Shown here: positions 29,324-38,135 of the stretch, piece by piece
How positions within the stretch are numbered: the stretch's first letter is position 1
Layout of the letters: each line of letters begins with the position of its first letter
NCBI RefSeq assembly: GCF_009469595.2
Contig: NZ_SSXV01000010.1
Span: forward strand, 62,001 to 126,000
Source of the DNA: Thauera sp. 2A1
GTDB taxonomy: Bacteria; Pseudomonadota; Gammaproteobacteria; Burkholderiales; Rhodocyclaceae
DNA length: 64,000 nucleotides
Direction: 5' to 3'
The notes under the pieces: model-generated
Seen by the model: the letters and a program-made list of their open reading frames with translations, nothing else
What the model was told of the DNA's origin: nothing
Database searches by the model: none
Position numbers and translations under genes: made by a program

Positions 29324-31071
29324 AGGCCTCGATCCAGCTCTACCGCCGCCTGCTCGGCTCGCTCAAACCCTACTACAAGGTCGTCGCGCTGTCGCTGCTG
29401 GCGATGGTGGCTGCCGCGTCGCTGGAGCCGGTGCTGCCGGCGCTGCTCAAGCCGCTGGTCGACGAGAGCCTGATCGGCAAGAGCGCCACCGCGCAGTGGC
29501 AGGTGCCGCTGTTCCTGATGCTCGCCTTCCTCGGCAAGGGGATCGCCGAGTACGCCGCCAGCGTCTCGAGCCAGTGGATCGCCAACAAGGCGATCACCGA
29601 CTTGCGCCAGCAGGTGTTCCGCCACCAGATGCACCTGCCGATGTCGGTGCATCAGGCCGAGGCCGGCGGGCGCATGCTGTCGCGCATCCTGTACGACATC
29701 CCGCAGGTCGGCTCGGCGCTCTCCAACGCCTGGATCATCATCATCCGCGACTCGCTGATCATCGTCGGCCTCACCGGCTACCTGATCTACACCGCCTGGC
29801 AGCTCACGCTGCTGATCGTCGCCATCGCACCGGTGGTGGCCTGGCTGATCCGCGTCGCCAGCCGCAAGCTGCGCGGCTCCAATCGCGCCATGCAGGAAAC
29901 CACCGGGCACATGACCGGCGCGGTGGAGGAATCGCTCACCGGCATCCGCGAGATCAAGCTCTTCGGCGCGCACGAGCATGAGGACCGCAGGTTCGCCGTC
30001 ATTTCCGAGCGCCTGCGCCAGCAGACGATGCGCACGGTGCGCGTGTCGTCTGCCAACGTGCCGCTGGTGCAGGTCCTCGCCGCTGCAGCCGTATCGGCGG
30101 TGATCTGGACGGCCTCGGCGCTGTCCGCGGAAAACAAGCTCACGCCCGGCGAATTCGTGTCCTTCGTCACCGCGATGTCGATGCTGTTCGAGCCGATCCG
30201 CCGCCTGACCAACATCAACTCGGTGATACAGCGCGGCCTGGCCGGCGCGCAGAGCATCTTCGAACTGCTCGACACCCCGCCCGAGCCCGACACCACGTCC
30301 GCCGACCGTCCCGCCGCGCGCGGCGAACTGCGCTTCGAGCAACTGAGCTTCAGCTACCCGGCGCAGGACGGCCGGGCGCTCGACGGCTTCGAGCTGGCGA
30401 TCCGCCCCGGCGAGACGGTGGCGCTGGTGGGCGCCTCGGGCAGCGGCAAGACCACGCTGGTCAACCTGATCACCCGCTTCTTCGAGCCCACGCAAGGCCG
30501 CATCCTGCTCGACGGCGAGCCGCTTGGCACCCTGCCACTGGGCTGGCTGCGCAGCCAGATCGGCTGGGTCGGCCAGCAGGTGGTTCTGTTCGACGACACG
30601 CTGGCTGCCAACATCGCCTACGGCCGCCCGCAAGTGCCGCTCGCCGACATCGAGCGCGCCGCCCGCGCTGCACATGCCTGGGAGTTCATCGCCAAGCTGC
30701 CCGACGGCCTGCAGACCCGCGTCGGCCCCAACGGCAGCCAGCTCTCCGGCGGCCAGCGCCAGCGCGTCGCCATCGCCCGCGCCTTCCTGAAGGACGCCCC
30801 CATCCTGCTGTTGGACGAAGCCACCTCGGCGCTCGACAACGAGTCAGAGCGCGCGGTGAAGGACGCGCTCGACACCCTGCGGAAGAACCGCACCGTGATC
30901 GTCATTGCCCACCGCCTGTCCACCATCCGCGACGCCGACCGCATCGTGGTGATGGAGCGCGGGCGCATCGTGGAGGTCGGTACGCATGCCGAACTGGCCG
31001 CGGCCGATGGGGCGTATGCGCGGCTGTTGGCGAGTGGCAGCGAGATTGCGGTGGATGATGCGCTCCAATAA
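29320..31071 (+). CDS. msbA: Lipid A export ABC transporter MsbA
   Basis: 583-residue half-transporter with an N-terminal six-helix type IV exporter domain (about 1-310) and a C-terminal ATPase. ATPase motifs are GASGSGKTT, the signature LSGGQRQRVAIARAF, Walker B ILLLDEATSALD and the switch IAHRLSTI. It flips lipid A-core across the inner membrane. ATG 29320 overlaps the phosphatase stop by four bases. The LPS neighbours (hldE, a heptosyltransferase downstream) support MsbA over other exporters of this fold. A REPIN-like palindrome follows the gene. Confidence 0.88.
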   Translation: MKASIQLYRRLLGSLKPYYKVVALSLLAMVAAASLEPVLPALLKPLVDESLIGKSATAQWQVPLFLMLAFLGKGIAEYAASVSSQWIANKAITDLRQQVFRHQMHLPMSVHQAEAGGRMLSRILYDIPQVGSALSNAWIIIIRDSLIIVGLTGYLIYTAWQLTLLIVAIAPVVAWLIRVASRKLRGSNRAMQETTGHMTGAVEESLTGIREIKLFGAHEHEDRRFAVISERLRQQTMRTVRVSSANVPLVQVLAAAAVSAVIWTASALSAENKLTPGEFVSFVTAMSMLFEPIRRLTNINSVIQRGLAGAQSIFELLDTPPEPDTTSADRPAARGELRFEQLSFSYPAQDGRALDGFELAIRPGETVALVGASGSGKTTLVNLITRFFEPTQGRILLDGEPLGTLPLGWLRSQIGWVGQQVVLFDDTLAANIAYGRPQVPLADIERAARAAHAWEFIAKLPDGLQTRVGPNGSQLSGGQRQRVAIARAFLKDAPILLLDEATSALDNESERAVKDALDTLRKNRTVIVIAHRLSTIRDADRIVVMERGRIVEVGTHAELAAADGAYARLLASGSEIAVDDALQ

Positions 31072-31100
31072 ACGTCAATTCGGGACGCTTACCGGAAACC

Positions 31101-31170
31101 CGTAGGGCCGGCTTCAGCCGGCCAATCGACCGTCGCGCCGGACCGCCGGTCGGCTGAAGCCGACCCTACG
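31101..31170. repeat. REPIN-like inverted pair, second family
   Basis: Two inverted copies of a 23-bp element with core GTAGGGTCGGCTTCAGCCGA or variants (31101-31123 and 31148-31170) face each other across 24 bases between convergent msbA and the sulfotransferase gene. Each arm is itself a small palindrome (CGGCTTCAGCCG / CGGCTGAAGCCG). It could act as a bidirectional terminator. The sequence is unrelated to the GGAGCGGGCTTGACCGCGA family. Confidence 0.85.
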
Positions 31171-31196
31171 ATGCCTGGGGCGCTCGAATCGCTCGA

Positions 31197-31859
31197 TCAG
31201 GGCTCGTCGAACCGGTACCCGAAGATCCGGATGTCCGGCTCGAAGTGCTTCGCCACCATCTCCGCCAGCTCGTCGGTGTAGTAGCTGCGGAAATCCTTCT
31301 GGCGGTCGGTCGCCTGGCGCTTGTGCAGCAGCTCGGGCGGCTTGATGCCGATGCGGCGGCAGGCTTCGTCGAAGTCCTCGGCCAGGTGCTCGTAGCGTCC
31401 CATGAAATCCACCAGCACCTTGCCGTGCAGGTCGATCACGTAGTCGCTCTGCAGCTCGATGCTGGTGTCCACATGGAACTGGTAGGGCCGCTCGGGATCG
31501 AGCTTCCAGCGGATGAACTGGTCGAAAGTCTCGATGTGGCTCATCAGGTGCGGCCGCTCGCGCCGGATGTGGTGGAACGAGCTCACCTGCAGGTCCCACG
31601 GGTTGCGCACGAAGACGAACTTGAAAAGATTGTCGAACGTCTCCGCCGGCAGCATCTCCTTCGCGGCGATGATCTTCGAATGGCGCGGAAACTTGATCCC
31701 CAGCCGGTGGCCGGACAGCGCCGACAGCCGCGAGCACAGGAACTGCACCGGATACCAGGGGTCGCGCAGGCGCAGCGGGCGCAGCGAGTCGCGCACCGAG
31801 GTGCCGCCCGTCTTGGCGATATGGACGAAGAGGAAGTTGTATTTCAGCGACAGCAGCAT
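31197..31859 (-). CDS. Carbohydrate sulfotransferase-like protein
   Basis: 220-residue sulfotransferase-family-2-type protein. The 5'-phosphosulfate loop is HIAKTGGTS (13-21) and the 3'-phosphate motif is FVFVRNPWDLQVS (around residue 80-92). It probably moves sulfate from PAPS to a sugar hydroxyl of the polysaccharide made by the adjacent glycosyltransferases. There is no signal peptide or membrane helix, so it acts in the cytoplasm. The ATG directly follows the stop of the upstream GT4 gene, at the end of a five-gene minus-strand run. Substrate inferred only from neighbours. Confidence 0.8.
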   Translation of the reverse strand: MLLSLKYNFLFVHIAKTGGTSVRDSLRPLRLRDPWYPVQFLCSRLSALSGHRLGIKFPRHSKIIAAKEMLPAETFDNLFKFVFVRNPWDLQVSSFHHIRRERPHLMSHIETFDQFIRWKLDPERPYQFHVDTSIELQSDYVIDLHGKVLVDFMGRYEHLAEDFDEACRRIGIKPPELLHKRQATDRQKDFRSYYTDELAEMVAKHFEPDIRIFGYRFDEP

Positions 31860-32993
31860 TCAGTCGGTTCCAGTGAGCCCGAGCGCGGCGAGATAGGCCT
31901 GCGCCGACGCGTCGCGATTGTAGGCCGCCACCGCGCGCTTCAGCTCGGCGGCGGGCAGCGGCGCGGCCAGCGTGCGCAGCATCGCCTCGCCCAGCGCCTC
32001 GGCGTCGCCGACCGGCACCAGCGGGCCGTAACGCCCGCCGTCCAGCACCTCGCGCGGGCCGCTCGGGCAGTCGGTCGCCACGCTGGGCGTACCCAGCGCC
32101 AGCGCCTCGGTCAGCACGTTGGGTGAGCCTTCCCAGGCGGAACTGAGCACGAAGAGATCGGCCCGCGCCATCCACGCATAGGGATTGTGCGTGAAGCCTG
32201 GCAGCGCCACGTCGGCGGCGACGCCGAGTTCGGCGGCGAGCGCTTCCAGCCGCGCGCGATGGCGCCCGTCGCCGAGGATCACCAGCCGCGCCGGCCGCGC
32301 ACGCCTCAGCGTCGCAAAGGCACGCACCAGGGTCGGGAAGTCCTTCTGCTCGGTCAGGCGGCCGGCACCCAGCACGAGCGGCACGGCGTGGTCGGCAAAC
32401 CACGGATGCTCCACCGGCTGCGCCGCGAGTTCGCCCAGGCGCGGCGTCACCACCGGGTTGCGGATCACCTGCAGCCGCTCGCGCGGCAGGCCGGTGAGGC
32501 GGGCGGTGTCTTCCAGCACGCCTTCGGACACGCACACCACCCGCTCCACCGGCGGATAGAACAGCCGCATCGGCGCCACGCGCAGCCAGCGCGCCAGCCC
32601 CGAACGCCCTTCGAGCGCCGCCGACAGGTTGGTGCCCAGCCGGCCGACGATGCGCACCTTGCTGCCCGCCAGCCAGCGCGCCAGCACCGCGGCGCGGATG
32701 GCGCGATCCTTGGCGGCAAGCAGGGCCTCGGGCTTCGCCTCGCGCAGGTAGCGCGCCAGCGGCCGCACCGCCATGCCGCTGTGGCGCACGCCGAGGTCGA
32801 TCAGCCGCACGCCTTCCGGCAAGGCCCCCAGATGCGCGCTGTCGGCGCGGATCGCCAGCAGGTCGACGGTGACTCCGCGCGCCGCGAAGCCTTCGACGAG
32901 GTTGAGCACCATGCGCTCGACGCCGCCTTCGCCGGAAAAGGAGATCAGCACCGCCAGGCGGGCACGCGAGCCAGGGCGAAGCGCGTCGTTCAC
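31860..32993 (-). CDS. GT4-family glycosyltransferase
   Basis: 377-residue GT-B fold enzyme. The N-terminal acceptor domain begins with FSGEGGVERMVLNLVEGFAA. The C-terminal donor domain has LVLGAGRLTEQKDFPTLVRA and the E-x7-E region SSAWEGSPNVLTEALALGTP. It resembles the two other GT4 genes at 34961 and 36067, sharing the stretch TDCPSGPxEVL, so the three are probably old paralogues. The gene lies three bases after asnB and abuts the sulfotransferase. Sugar and linkage unknown. Confidence 0.88.
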   Translation of the reverse strand: MNDALRPGSRARLAVLISFSGEGGVERMVLNLVEGFAARGVTVDLLAIRADSAHLGALPEGVRLIDLGVRHSGMAVRPLARYLREAKPEALLAAKDRAIRAAVLARWLAGSKVRIVGRLGTNLSAALEGRSGLARWLRVAPMRLFYPPVERVVCVSEGVLEDTARLTGLPRERLQVIRNPVVTPRLGELAAQPVEHPWFADHAVPLVLGAGRLTEQKDFPTLVRAFATLRRARPARLVILGDGRHRARLEALAAELGVAADVALPGFTHNPYAWMARADLFVLSSAWEGSPNVLTEALALGTPSVATDCPSGPREVLDGGRYGPLVPVGDAEALGEAMLRTLAAPLPAAELKRAVAAYNRDASAQAYLAALGLTGTD

Positions 32994-32996
32994 CGC

Positions 32997-34820
32997 TCAG
33001 GCACCCAGCAGCTCGAGCGGCTCGACGAGCGCCGGCGGCCGCGCGCCCTCGCCCTCGATGAACATCCGGTGCCAAAGCGCGAACTGCAGCAAGGCGTACA
33101 GCAGCCGGGCGGCCGTGCGGTCCCTGCCATGCTGCCTGCGCACCAGCCGCGCCACTTCGTCCGCATTGAACCAGGCGCGAATGGCGGGCGAAGCGGCCAG
33201 CGCCCGGCCGAGCCGGGTCAGGAAGTCGCCGCTCAGCCAATTGTTGACCGGCACATGGAAGCCACGCTTCTTAGCCGAGATCTGCTCCTCGAGCACGTAG
33301 GGACGCGCCCACTCCTTCAGGAACACCTTGCCGCGCCGGTCGCTGACCTTGAGCTCGTCCGGCAGCGACAAGCCGAATTCGACGATGCGGTGATCGAGGA
33401 AGGGTACGCGCCCCTCCAGCCCCCAGGCCATCATCATGCGGTCTGCCTTCACCATCAGGTTGTCCGGCAGTGCGGTGAGGAGCTCGTCGTACTGCATGCG
33501 CTGCAGTGCCGACCAGCTCGGCGGGCTGGCCTCCCAGGCGTCGATGAACGGCTGGCGCACGCGCGTGAAGGCCTCCCGCAACTCCGCCCCGAGGAGCCGG
33601 CGACGCGCCCCGCGGTCCAGCGCGCCGCTGGTGCGAAACCCACCCGAGCCCGGCTGCAGCAGGTCCTTGACCCAGCGCTGCACGGCGGACTTGCGGAAGC
33701 GGCCGTAGCCGGCGAACACTTCGTCGCCCCCCTCGCCGGAGAAGACCACTTTCAGCTCGCCGACAGCGTGACGCGACAGCAGCGAGGTGGGGATGTTGGC
33801 GTAGTCGCGCATCAGGTCGTCCGCCGCCCAGACAGTGGCTGCCAGGTGCTGACGCAGCTCGTCGCCGCTCGGCCGGATCTCGGTGTGCAGGCTGCCATAG
33901 CGCCTGGCCATCTCCAGCGCCGGTGGCAGTTCGTCCTGCGTGCCGGTGCCGGGAAAGCCCACCGAGAAGGTGCGCACCGGCTGGTCGCCGTACTTCGTCA
34001 GCAGCGCCAGCAGCGTGCCTGAATCGACGCCGCCGGACAGGAACAGGCCGAAAGGCACGTCGGCGCGCATGTGCTGGCGCATGACCGTTTCCATCAGCGG
34101 CGAGAACGCCTCCCTGGCCTCCTCGAGCGTCAAGCGCTGTGGCTGCACGTCGGAGGCCGACCAGTATTGCCAGCGGCGCACCAGGCGCCCATCCTCGAAC
34201 AGCACCGCCTCGCCCGGCGCCAGGCGCTCGACGTCACTCAGGATCGTCGTGCGGCCGGAACTGAACTGATTGTGCAGGAACTGCACGAGGCCATCGGCAT
34301 CGATCCCGACGCGCCCCTGCAGGGCCGGCAGCAACCCCTTCAGCTCGGAAGCGAACGCGTAGCCGTCAGGCAGTTTCGCCAGAAACAGCGGCTTGATGCC
34401 GAGCCGGTCGCGCGCCAGCAGCAGGCGCCGGCGCGGGCGGTCGTACAACGCGAAGGCGAACATGCCGAACAGGCGCTGCAGGCAGGCCTCGCCGTCGCGA
34501 TCATAGGCGTGCAGGATGGTCTCGCTGTCGGAGCGCGTCTGGTAGTGGGCGCCATCACGCTCGAATTCGGCACGCAGCTCGAGATCGTTGTAGATCTCGC
34601 CGTTCGCGACCAGGACCAGTTCGTCGCCGCGCGCGTAGAGCGGCTGGTGGCCATGCGCGAGGTCGATGATCGAAAGCCGCGTCTGCGCCAGACCGACGTC
34701 ACCTTCGATGAAGTAGCCCCGGTCGTCCGGACCCCGATGCGCCAGCGCCGCGGCCATGCGCTCGAGCACCTCCCGGTCCGCGGGCCGGTTCTTCGAAATG
34801 ACGCCTGCGATGCCACACAT
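32997..34820 (-). CDS. asnB: Asparagine synthetase B-type amidotransferase
   Basis: 607 residues: N-terminal class II glutaminase domain with catalytic Cys2 (MCGIAGV) and NGEIYN, then the synthetase domain with pyrophosphate loop LSGGVDSG. The start at ATG 34818-34820 is forced by Cys2. AsnB homologues in polysaccharide loci, including exosortase-associated ones, are thought to amidate sugar carboxylates instead of, or besides, aspartate. Here the gene stands among glycosyltransferases with a 140-bp upstream gap. True asparagine synthetase remains possible. Confidence 0.85.
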   Translation of the reverse strand: MCGIAGVISKNRPADREVLERMAAALAHRGPDDRGYFIEGDVGLAQTRLSIIDLAHGHQPLYARGDELVLVANGEIYNDLELRAEFERDGAHYQTRSDSETILHAYDRDGEACLQRLFGMFAFALYDRPRRRLLLARDRLGIKPLFLAKLPDGYAFASELKGLLPALQGRVGIDADGLVQFLHNQFSSGRTTILSDVERLAPGEAVLFEDGRLVRRWQYWSASDVQPQRLTLEEAREAFSPLMETVMRQHMRADVPFGLFLSGGVDSGTLLALLTKYGDQPVRTFSVGFPGTGTQDELPPALEMARRYGSLHTEIRPSGDELRQHLAATVWAADDLMRDYANIPTSLLSRHAVGELKVVFSGEGGDEVFAGYGRFRKSAVQRWVKDLLQPGSGGFRTSGALDRGARRRLLGAELREAFTRVRQPFIDAWEASPPSWSALQRMQYDELLTALPDNLMVKADRMMMAWGLEGRVPFLDHRIVEFGLSLPDELKVSDRRGKVFLKEWARPYVLEEQISAKKRGFHVPVNNWLSGDFLTRLGRALAASPAIRAWFNADEVARLVRRQHGRDRTAARLLYALLQFALWHRMFIEGEGARPPALVEPLELLGA

Positions 34821-34960
34821 AAGCCAACGGGCTCCAGAAGGGGGTTGAGGGAGACTCGGCGATCCGCGAACCGCCTCCCGGACGAGGGTCCCGTGCCTGC
34901 AGCCGGAAGGCGCGGAGTTTAGCATCGGCCCGCGCAGGCGAGCCCGTTCAGGTCGCACGT

Positions 34961-36070
34961 TCAGGCCGCCCGAACCGGCAGGCCGAACGCCCCGAGATAG
35001 GCGTCGGTCGCCGCCGACACGGTATAGGGCTGGATGGCCGCCTTCAGCGTCGCCGCGGGCAGAGGCGCATCCAGGGTTTCGGCCATCGCCCGTTTCAGCC
35101 CCTCGGCATCGTCGACCGCGACCAGTCTGCCGTAGCGGCCACCCTGGAGCACCTCCGCCGGGCCGCTCGGGCAATCGGTCGAAACCACCGGCGTGCCGGC
35201 AGCCATGGCCTCGATCAGCACGAAACCGAGCCCTTCCCAGCGCGAGGTCATCGCAAACAGGCTCGCGTGGGCCATGTAGGCGTAAGGGTTGTCGACGAAG
35301 CCGGGCAACGCGAAGGCGTCCGCAACGCCCAGCTCCGCGGCGAGGTCGATCAGGTGCTGACGCCAGTTGCCCTTGCCGAGGATCATCAGCCGGCACGGCC
35401 GCTCCCTGCGCAGCAAGGCAAACGCGCGCAGCAGCACGTCGAAGCCCTTGCGCTCGCACAACTCGCCGACACCCAGGATCAGCGGCGGCTCGCCCGGCTG
35501 CAGCCAGGGGTGGTCGGGCCGCGCGAACTCCCGCTGCAGGAATTCGTCGGGCACCACCGGGCTCGCGACCGGGAGGATGTGCGCACGCGCGAGGCCGGTG
35601 TAGGCCGCCATGTCGTCGGCCACGCCGGTCGAAGTCACGATGACCCGATCGGCAAAGCCATACAGCTTGCCCATCGAATTGCGCTGGAGCCAGCGCTCGA
35701 ATGCGCCGCGATGGGCGAGATCGATTGAGATCGTCGTGCCGGAGCTGAACACCAGCCGCGTGTCGCTGCCGGCCAGCCACTTCGCCGCCAGGGCGGTGCG
35801 ATTCACGCGGTCCTTGTCGCTCAGCAGCACGGCGGGGCGGTTCGCCCTTAAATAGCGAGCGACCGCGAACACTGCGGTGTAGGTATGTCGCGTGCCCAGA
35901 TCCAGCACGCGGAAGCGCGGATGCTCGAAGCGGATGTCGGGCCCATGGCGGCGCACCTTGAGCAGATCGACCGTGTAGCCACGGCCGACGAGTTCCGGCA
36001 CCAGGTGCTTCATCGCCCGGTCAACGCCGCTGTGCCCGGAAGTCGAGGCGAAGATTGCGATCGTCGTCAT
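34961..36070 (-). CDS. GT4-family glycosyltransferase
   Basis: 369-residue GT-B enzyme with N-terminal FASTSGHSGVDRAMKHLVPEL and a donor domain containing ILGVGELCERKGFDVLLRA and MTSRWEGLGFVLIEAMAAGTP. The ATG at 36068-36070 overlaps the stop of the preceding GT gene (ATGA); a longer in-frame start 18 codons upstream is unlikely. It is related to its neighbour at 36067 and to the enzyme at 31860. Role: transfers one sugar in repeat-unit assembly, specificity unknown. Confidence 0.88.
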   Translation of the reverse strand: MTTIAIFASTSGHSGVDRAMKHLVPELVGRGYTVDLLKVRRHGPDIRFEHPRFRVLDLGTRHTYTAVFAVARYLRANRPAVLLSDKDRVNRTALAAKWLAGSDTRLVFSSGTTISIDLAHRGAFERWLQRNSMGKLYGFADRVIVTSTGVADDMAAYTGLARAHILPVASPVVPDEFLQREFARPDHPWLQPGEPPLILGVGELCERKGFDVLLRAFALLRRERPCRLMILGKGNWRQHLIDLAAELGVADAFALPGFVDNPYAYMAHASLFAMTSRWEGLGFVLIEAMAAGTPVVSTDCPSGPAEVLQGGRYGRLVAVDDAEGLKRAMAETLDAPLPAATLKAAIQPYTVSAATDAYLGAFGLPVRAA

Positions 36071-37179
36071 GCACGAGCCTCTGCGGCGAGGGACTGGAAC
36101 AGCGCCAGGTAGCGTTCCGCGCACGCTTCCACGCTGTATTCGGCCACCGCAGCCTTACGACCGAGCGCATCACCGGGCCGGTCGAGCGTCGCCAGCATGG
36201 CGCGCGCCAGCGCCGGCGCATCGTCCACCGGCACGAGGGGCGCAACCGCCCCGGCGCGCAGGATTTCCGCCGGTCCCGACGCACAGTCCGAAGAGACCAC
36301 CGGCGTTCCGAGCGCGAGGGCCTCGATCAGCGCATTCGGTGCCCCCTCGCGGCGCGAAGACAGCACGAACAAGGCCGCACGCGCGAGATAGCGGTATGGA
36401 TTGGGATCGAAGCCGGGCAGCGCGAAATCCGCCTCCACGCCGAGTTCGCGTGCCTGCTTCGTCAGCGCGGCGCGCAGACGCCCCTCGCCGAGGATCATCA
36501 GGCGGCACGGCCGCGCCTGCCTCACCTGCGCAAATGCCTGCAGCAGCACATCGAAGCCCTTGACCTTACCGAGGCGGCCGACCCCCAGGATCACCGGCGG
36601 CGCACCGGCCGCGAACCAGGGGTGATCGAGCGGCTCGGCCGCCTGCGCCAACAATCTGCGCGTGATCGTCGGATTGCGGATCAGATGCACCCGCTCGGGG
36701 CGCAGCTCGGCAACTTTTGCGATGTCCTCGACCACGCCCTCGGAATTGCCCACCACCGCAATGGCAGCACGATGGACGAAGCGCACCTTCAGCCTCATGC
36801 GCCACCGCGCGTAAGGCCTCAGTTCTGCCAGCCGTGCCGAGAAATTGGTACCCGGCTGCATGATCAGACCGGTCTGCACCCTGGCGAGGCGGCGCGCAAG
36901 AAGAACGGCGAAGGCGGATTCGTCCTTGCCGCACAGTACGAAATCCGGTCTGGCGTCCTGCAGGTAACGGCACAGGAAGGGTTGCACATCTGCGATCCCA
37001 TTACGCACTCCGTCGATCAGCCGCACACGCGGATCCAGTTCGTCGAGGTAAGGCGCGCCGCGGTGCCGCGTCAGGAAATCGACCGCCACACCCAACGCCG
37101 CCAGGCCGCCGGCCAGATTGACCAGCATGCGCTCGACACCGCCGTCGCCGAAGGAAGGAATGAAGATTGCCAGACGCAT
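36067..37179 (-). CDS. GT4-family glycosyltransferase
   Basis: 370-residue GT-B enzyme, first gene of the minus-strand block. Its N-terminus is RLAIFIPSFGDGGVERMLVNL; the donor domain has ILGVGRLGKVKGFDVLLQAF and SSRREGAPNALIEALALGTP. The ATG at 37177-37179 follows a purine-rich AGGAGG stretch on the other strand only, so the ribosome-binding site is weak. The upstream start at 37227 is the alternative. The 97-bp gap to the divergent gene at 37277 holds a symmetrical TATAAT/ATTATA at 37216-37223. Confidence 0.87.
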   Translation of the reverse strand: MRLAIFIPSFGDGGVERMLVNLAGGLAALGVAVDFLTRHRGAPYLDELDPRVRLIDGVRNGIADVQPFLCRYLQDARPDFVLCGKDESAFAVLLARRLARVQTGLIMQPGTNFSARLAELRPYARWRMRLKVRFVHRAAIAVVGNSEGVVEDIAKVAELRPERVHLIRNPTITRRLLAQAAEPLDHPWFAAGAPPVILGVGRLGKVKGFDVLLQAFAQVRQARPCRLMILGEGRLRAALTKQARELGVEADFALPGFDPNPYRYLARAALFVLSSRREGAPNALIEALALGTPVVSSDCASGPAEILRAGAVAPLVPVDDAPALARAMLATLDRPGDALGRKAAVAEYSVEACAERYLALFQSLAAEARA

Positions 37180-37276
37180 TGAGGAGGTGTCGGGTGCGTA
37201 TCGATGCCAGCCGCGATTATAATTCAAGCCTCATGGCGCCCCCCGGAAACACTTTTCATGCACACAGGATGACTCC

Positions 37277-38095
37277 GTGCGACGCATACTCGGCTGCCTG
37301 AGCCGCGGCAGATATTACCTGACGAACGAACTGCCACTTCAGCTCGTCGCGGATCGTGAAAAGCTGCAGGCCGTCGAGCAGTCGATACCGACAACGGTTT
37401 ACCAGACCTGGGAAGACCGCTACTTCGGCAAGACGCACGCGCGTGAATTGGAGAAGTTCCGCGACATCAACCCGGAACTCTCGCTCGTGATCTTCGACCA
37501 GCAGCAGCTCGGCGCATACATGGCCGAGCACTGGGGCGAGCACCCCATCCACCGGATCTTTGCCAATGTGCGCTTCGGCCCGATGCGGGCGGACATCTTC
37601 CGTTACTGCATCCTCTTCGAGCGCGGTGGCTACTATTTCGACATCAACAAGGCCTGCACCACCCCCCTGACCGCGCTGCACCCGCGCGATGCCTCTGCGC
37701 TGATTTCGTACGAAGGCAGTGACTGCATCGTGCTGCCCGACGACGAGGCGATGGGGCGCATGCAGCACCCCGACAAGATCGTGTGCCAGTGGGGCCTCGC
37801 TTTTGCGCCGGGACATCCGGTCCTGGCGCGCATGATCGACAACATTTGCCATCACTACGATTACTTCCGCAATCGCAGCTTCAGTTTCCCCAAGAGCGCC
37901 ATCCTCGCCTTCACCGGTCCGGGCATGTTCACCAAGACCGTGCGCGAAGCCTTCTCCGCTGGCGATCATGCCGGCGTGGCGCAGGCGGGCATCGATTTCA
38001 ACGGCTCGGGCATCCCGCGGCTCAACGGCTCGAAGGTCAGGTATCTGACCGTTCCCGCCTATGCGGCGGCCCGCAATGCGGTCATCGTCACCTGA
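37277..38095 (+). CDS. GT32-like sugar transferase
   Basis: 272-residue protein similar to the Gly_transf_sug (OCH1/TcdA-DXD) family: IPTTVYQTWEDRYFG at the start, then FRYCILFERGGYYFDIN where family members usually show GGxYxDxD. The second acidic residue of the DXD metal site is thus N here. The start is GTG 37277 behind AGGA at 37265-37268. It is the first gene of a plus-strand run and divergent from the GT4 block. It probably adds a sugar to the same polysaccharide; the altered metal motif makes activity less certain. Confidence 0.75.
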   Translation: MRRILGCLSRGRYYLTNELPLQLVADREKLQAVEQSIPTTVYQTWEDRYFGKTHARELEKFRDINPELSLVIFDQQQLGAYMAEHWGEHPIHRIFANVRFGPMRADIFRYCILFERGGYYFDINKACTTPLTALHPRDASALISYEGSDCIVLPDDEAMGRMQHPDKIVCQWGLAFAPGHPVLARMIDNICHHYDYFRNRSFSFPKSAILAFTGPGMFTKTVREAFSAGDHAGVAQAGIDFNGSGIPRLNGSKVRYLTVPAYAAARNAVIVT

Positions 38096-38135
38096 CGGGC
38101 CCGCTGCGCGCCTGCACCAACGCCCACAGGTCCAC

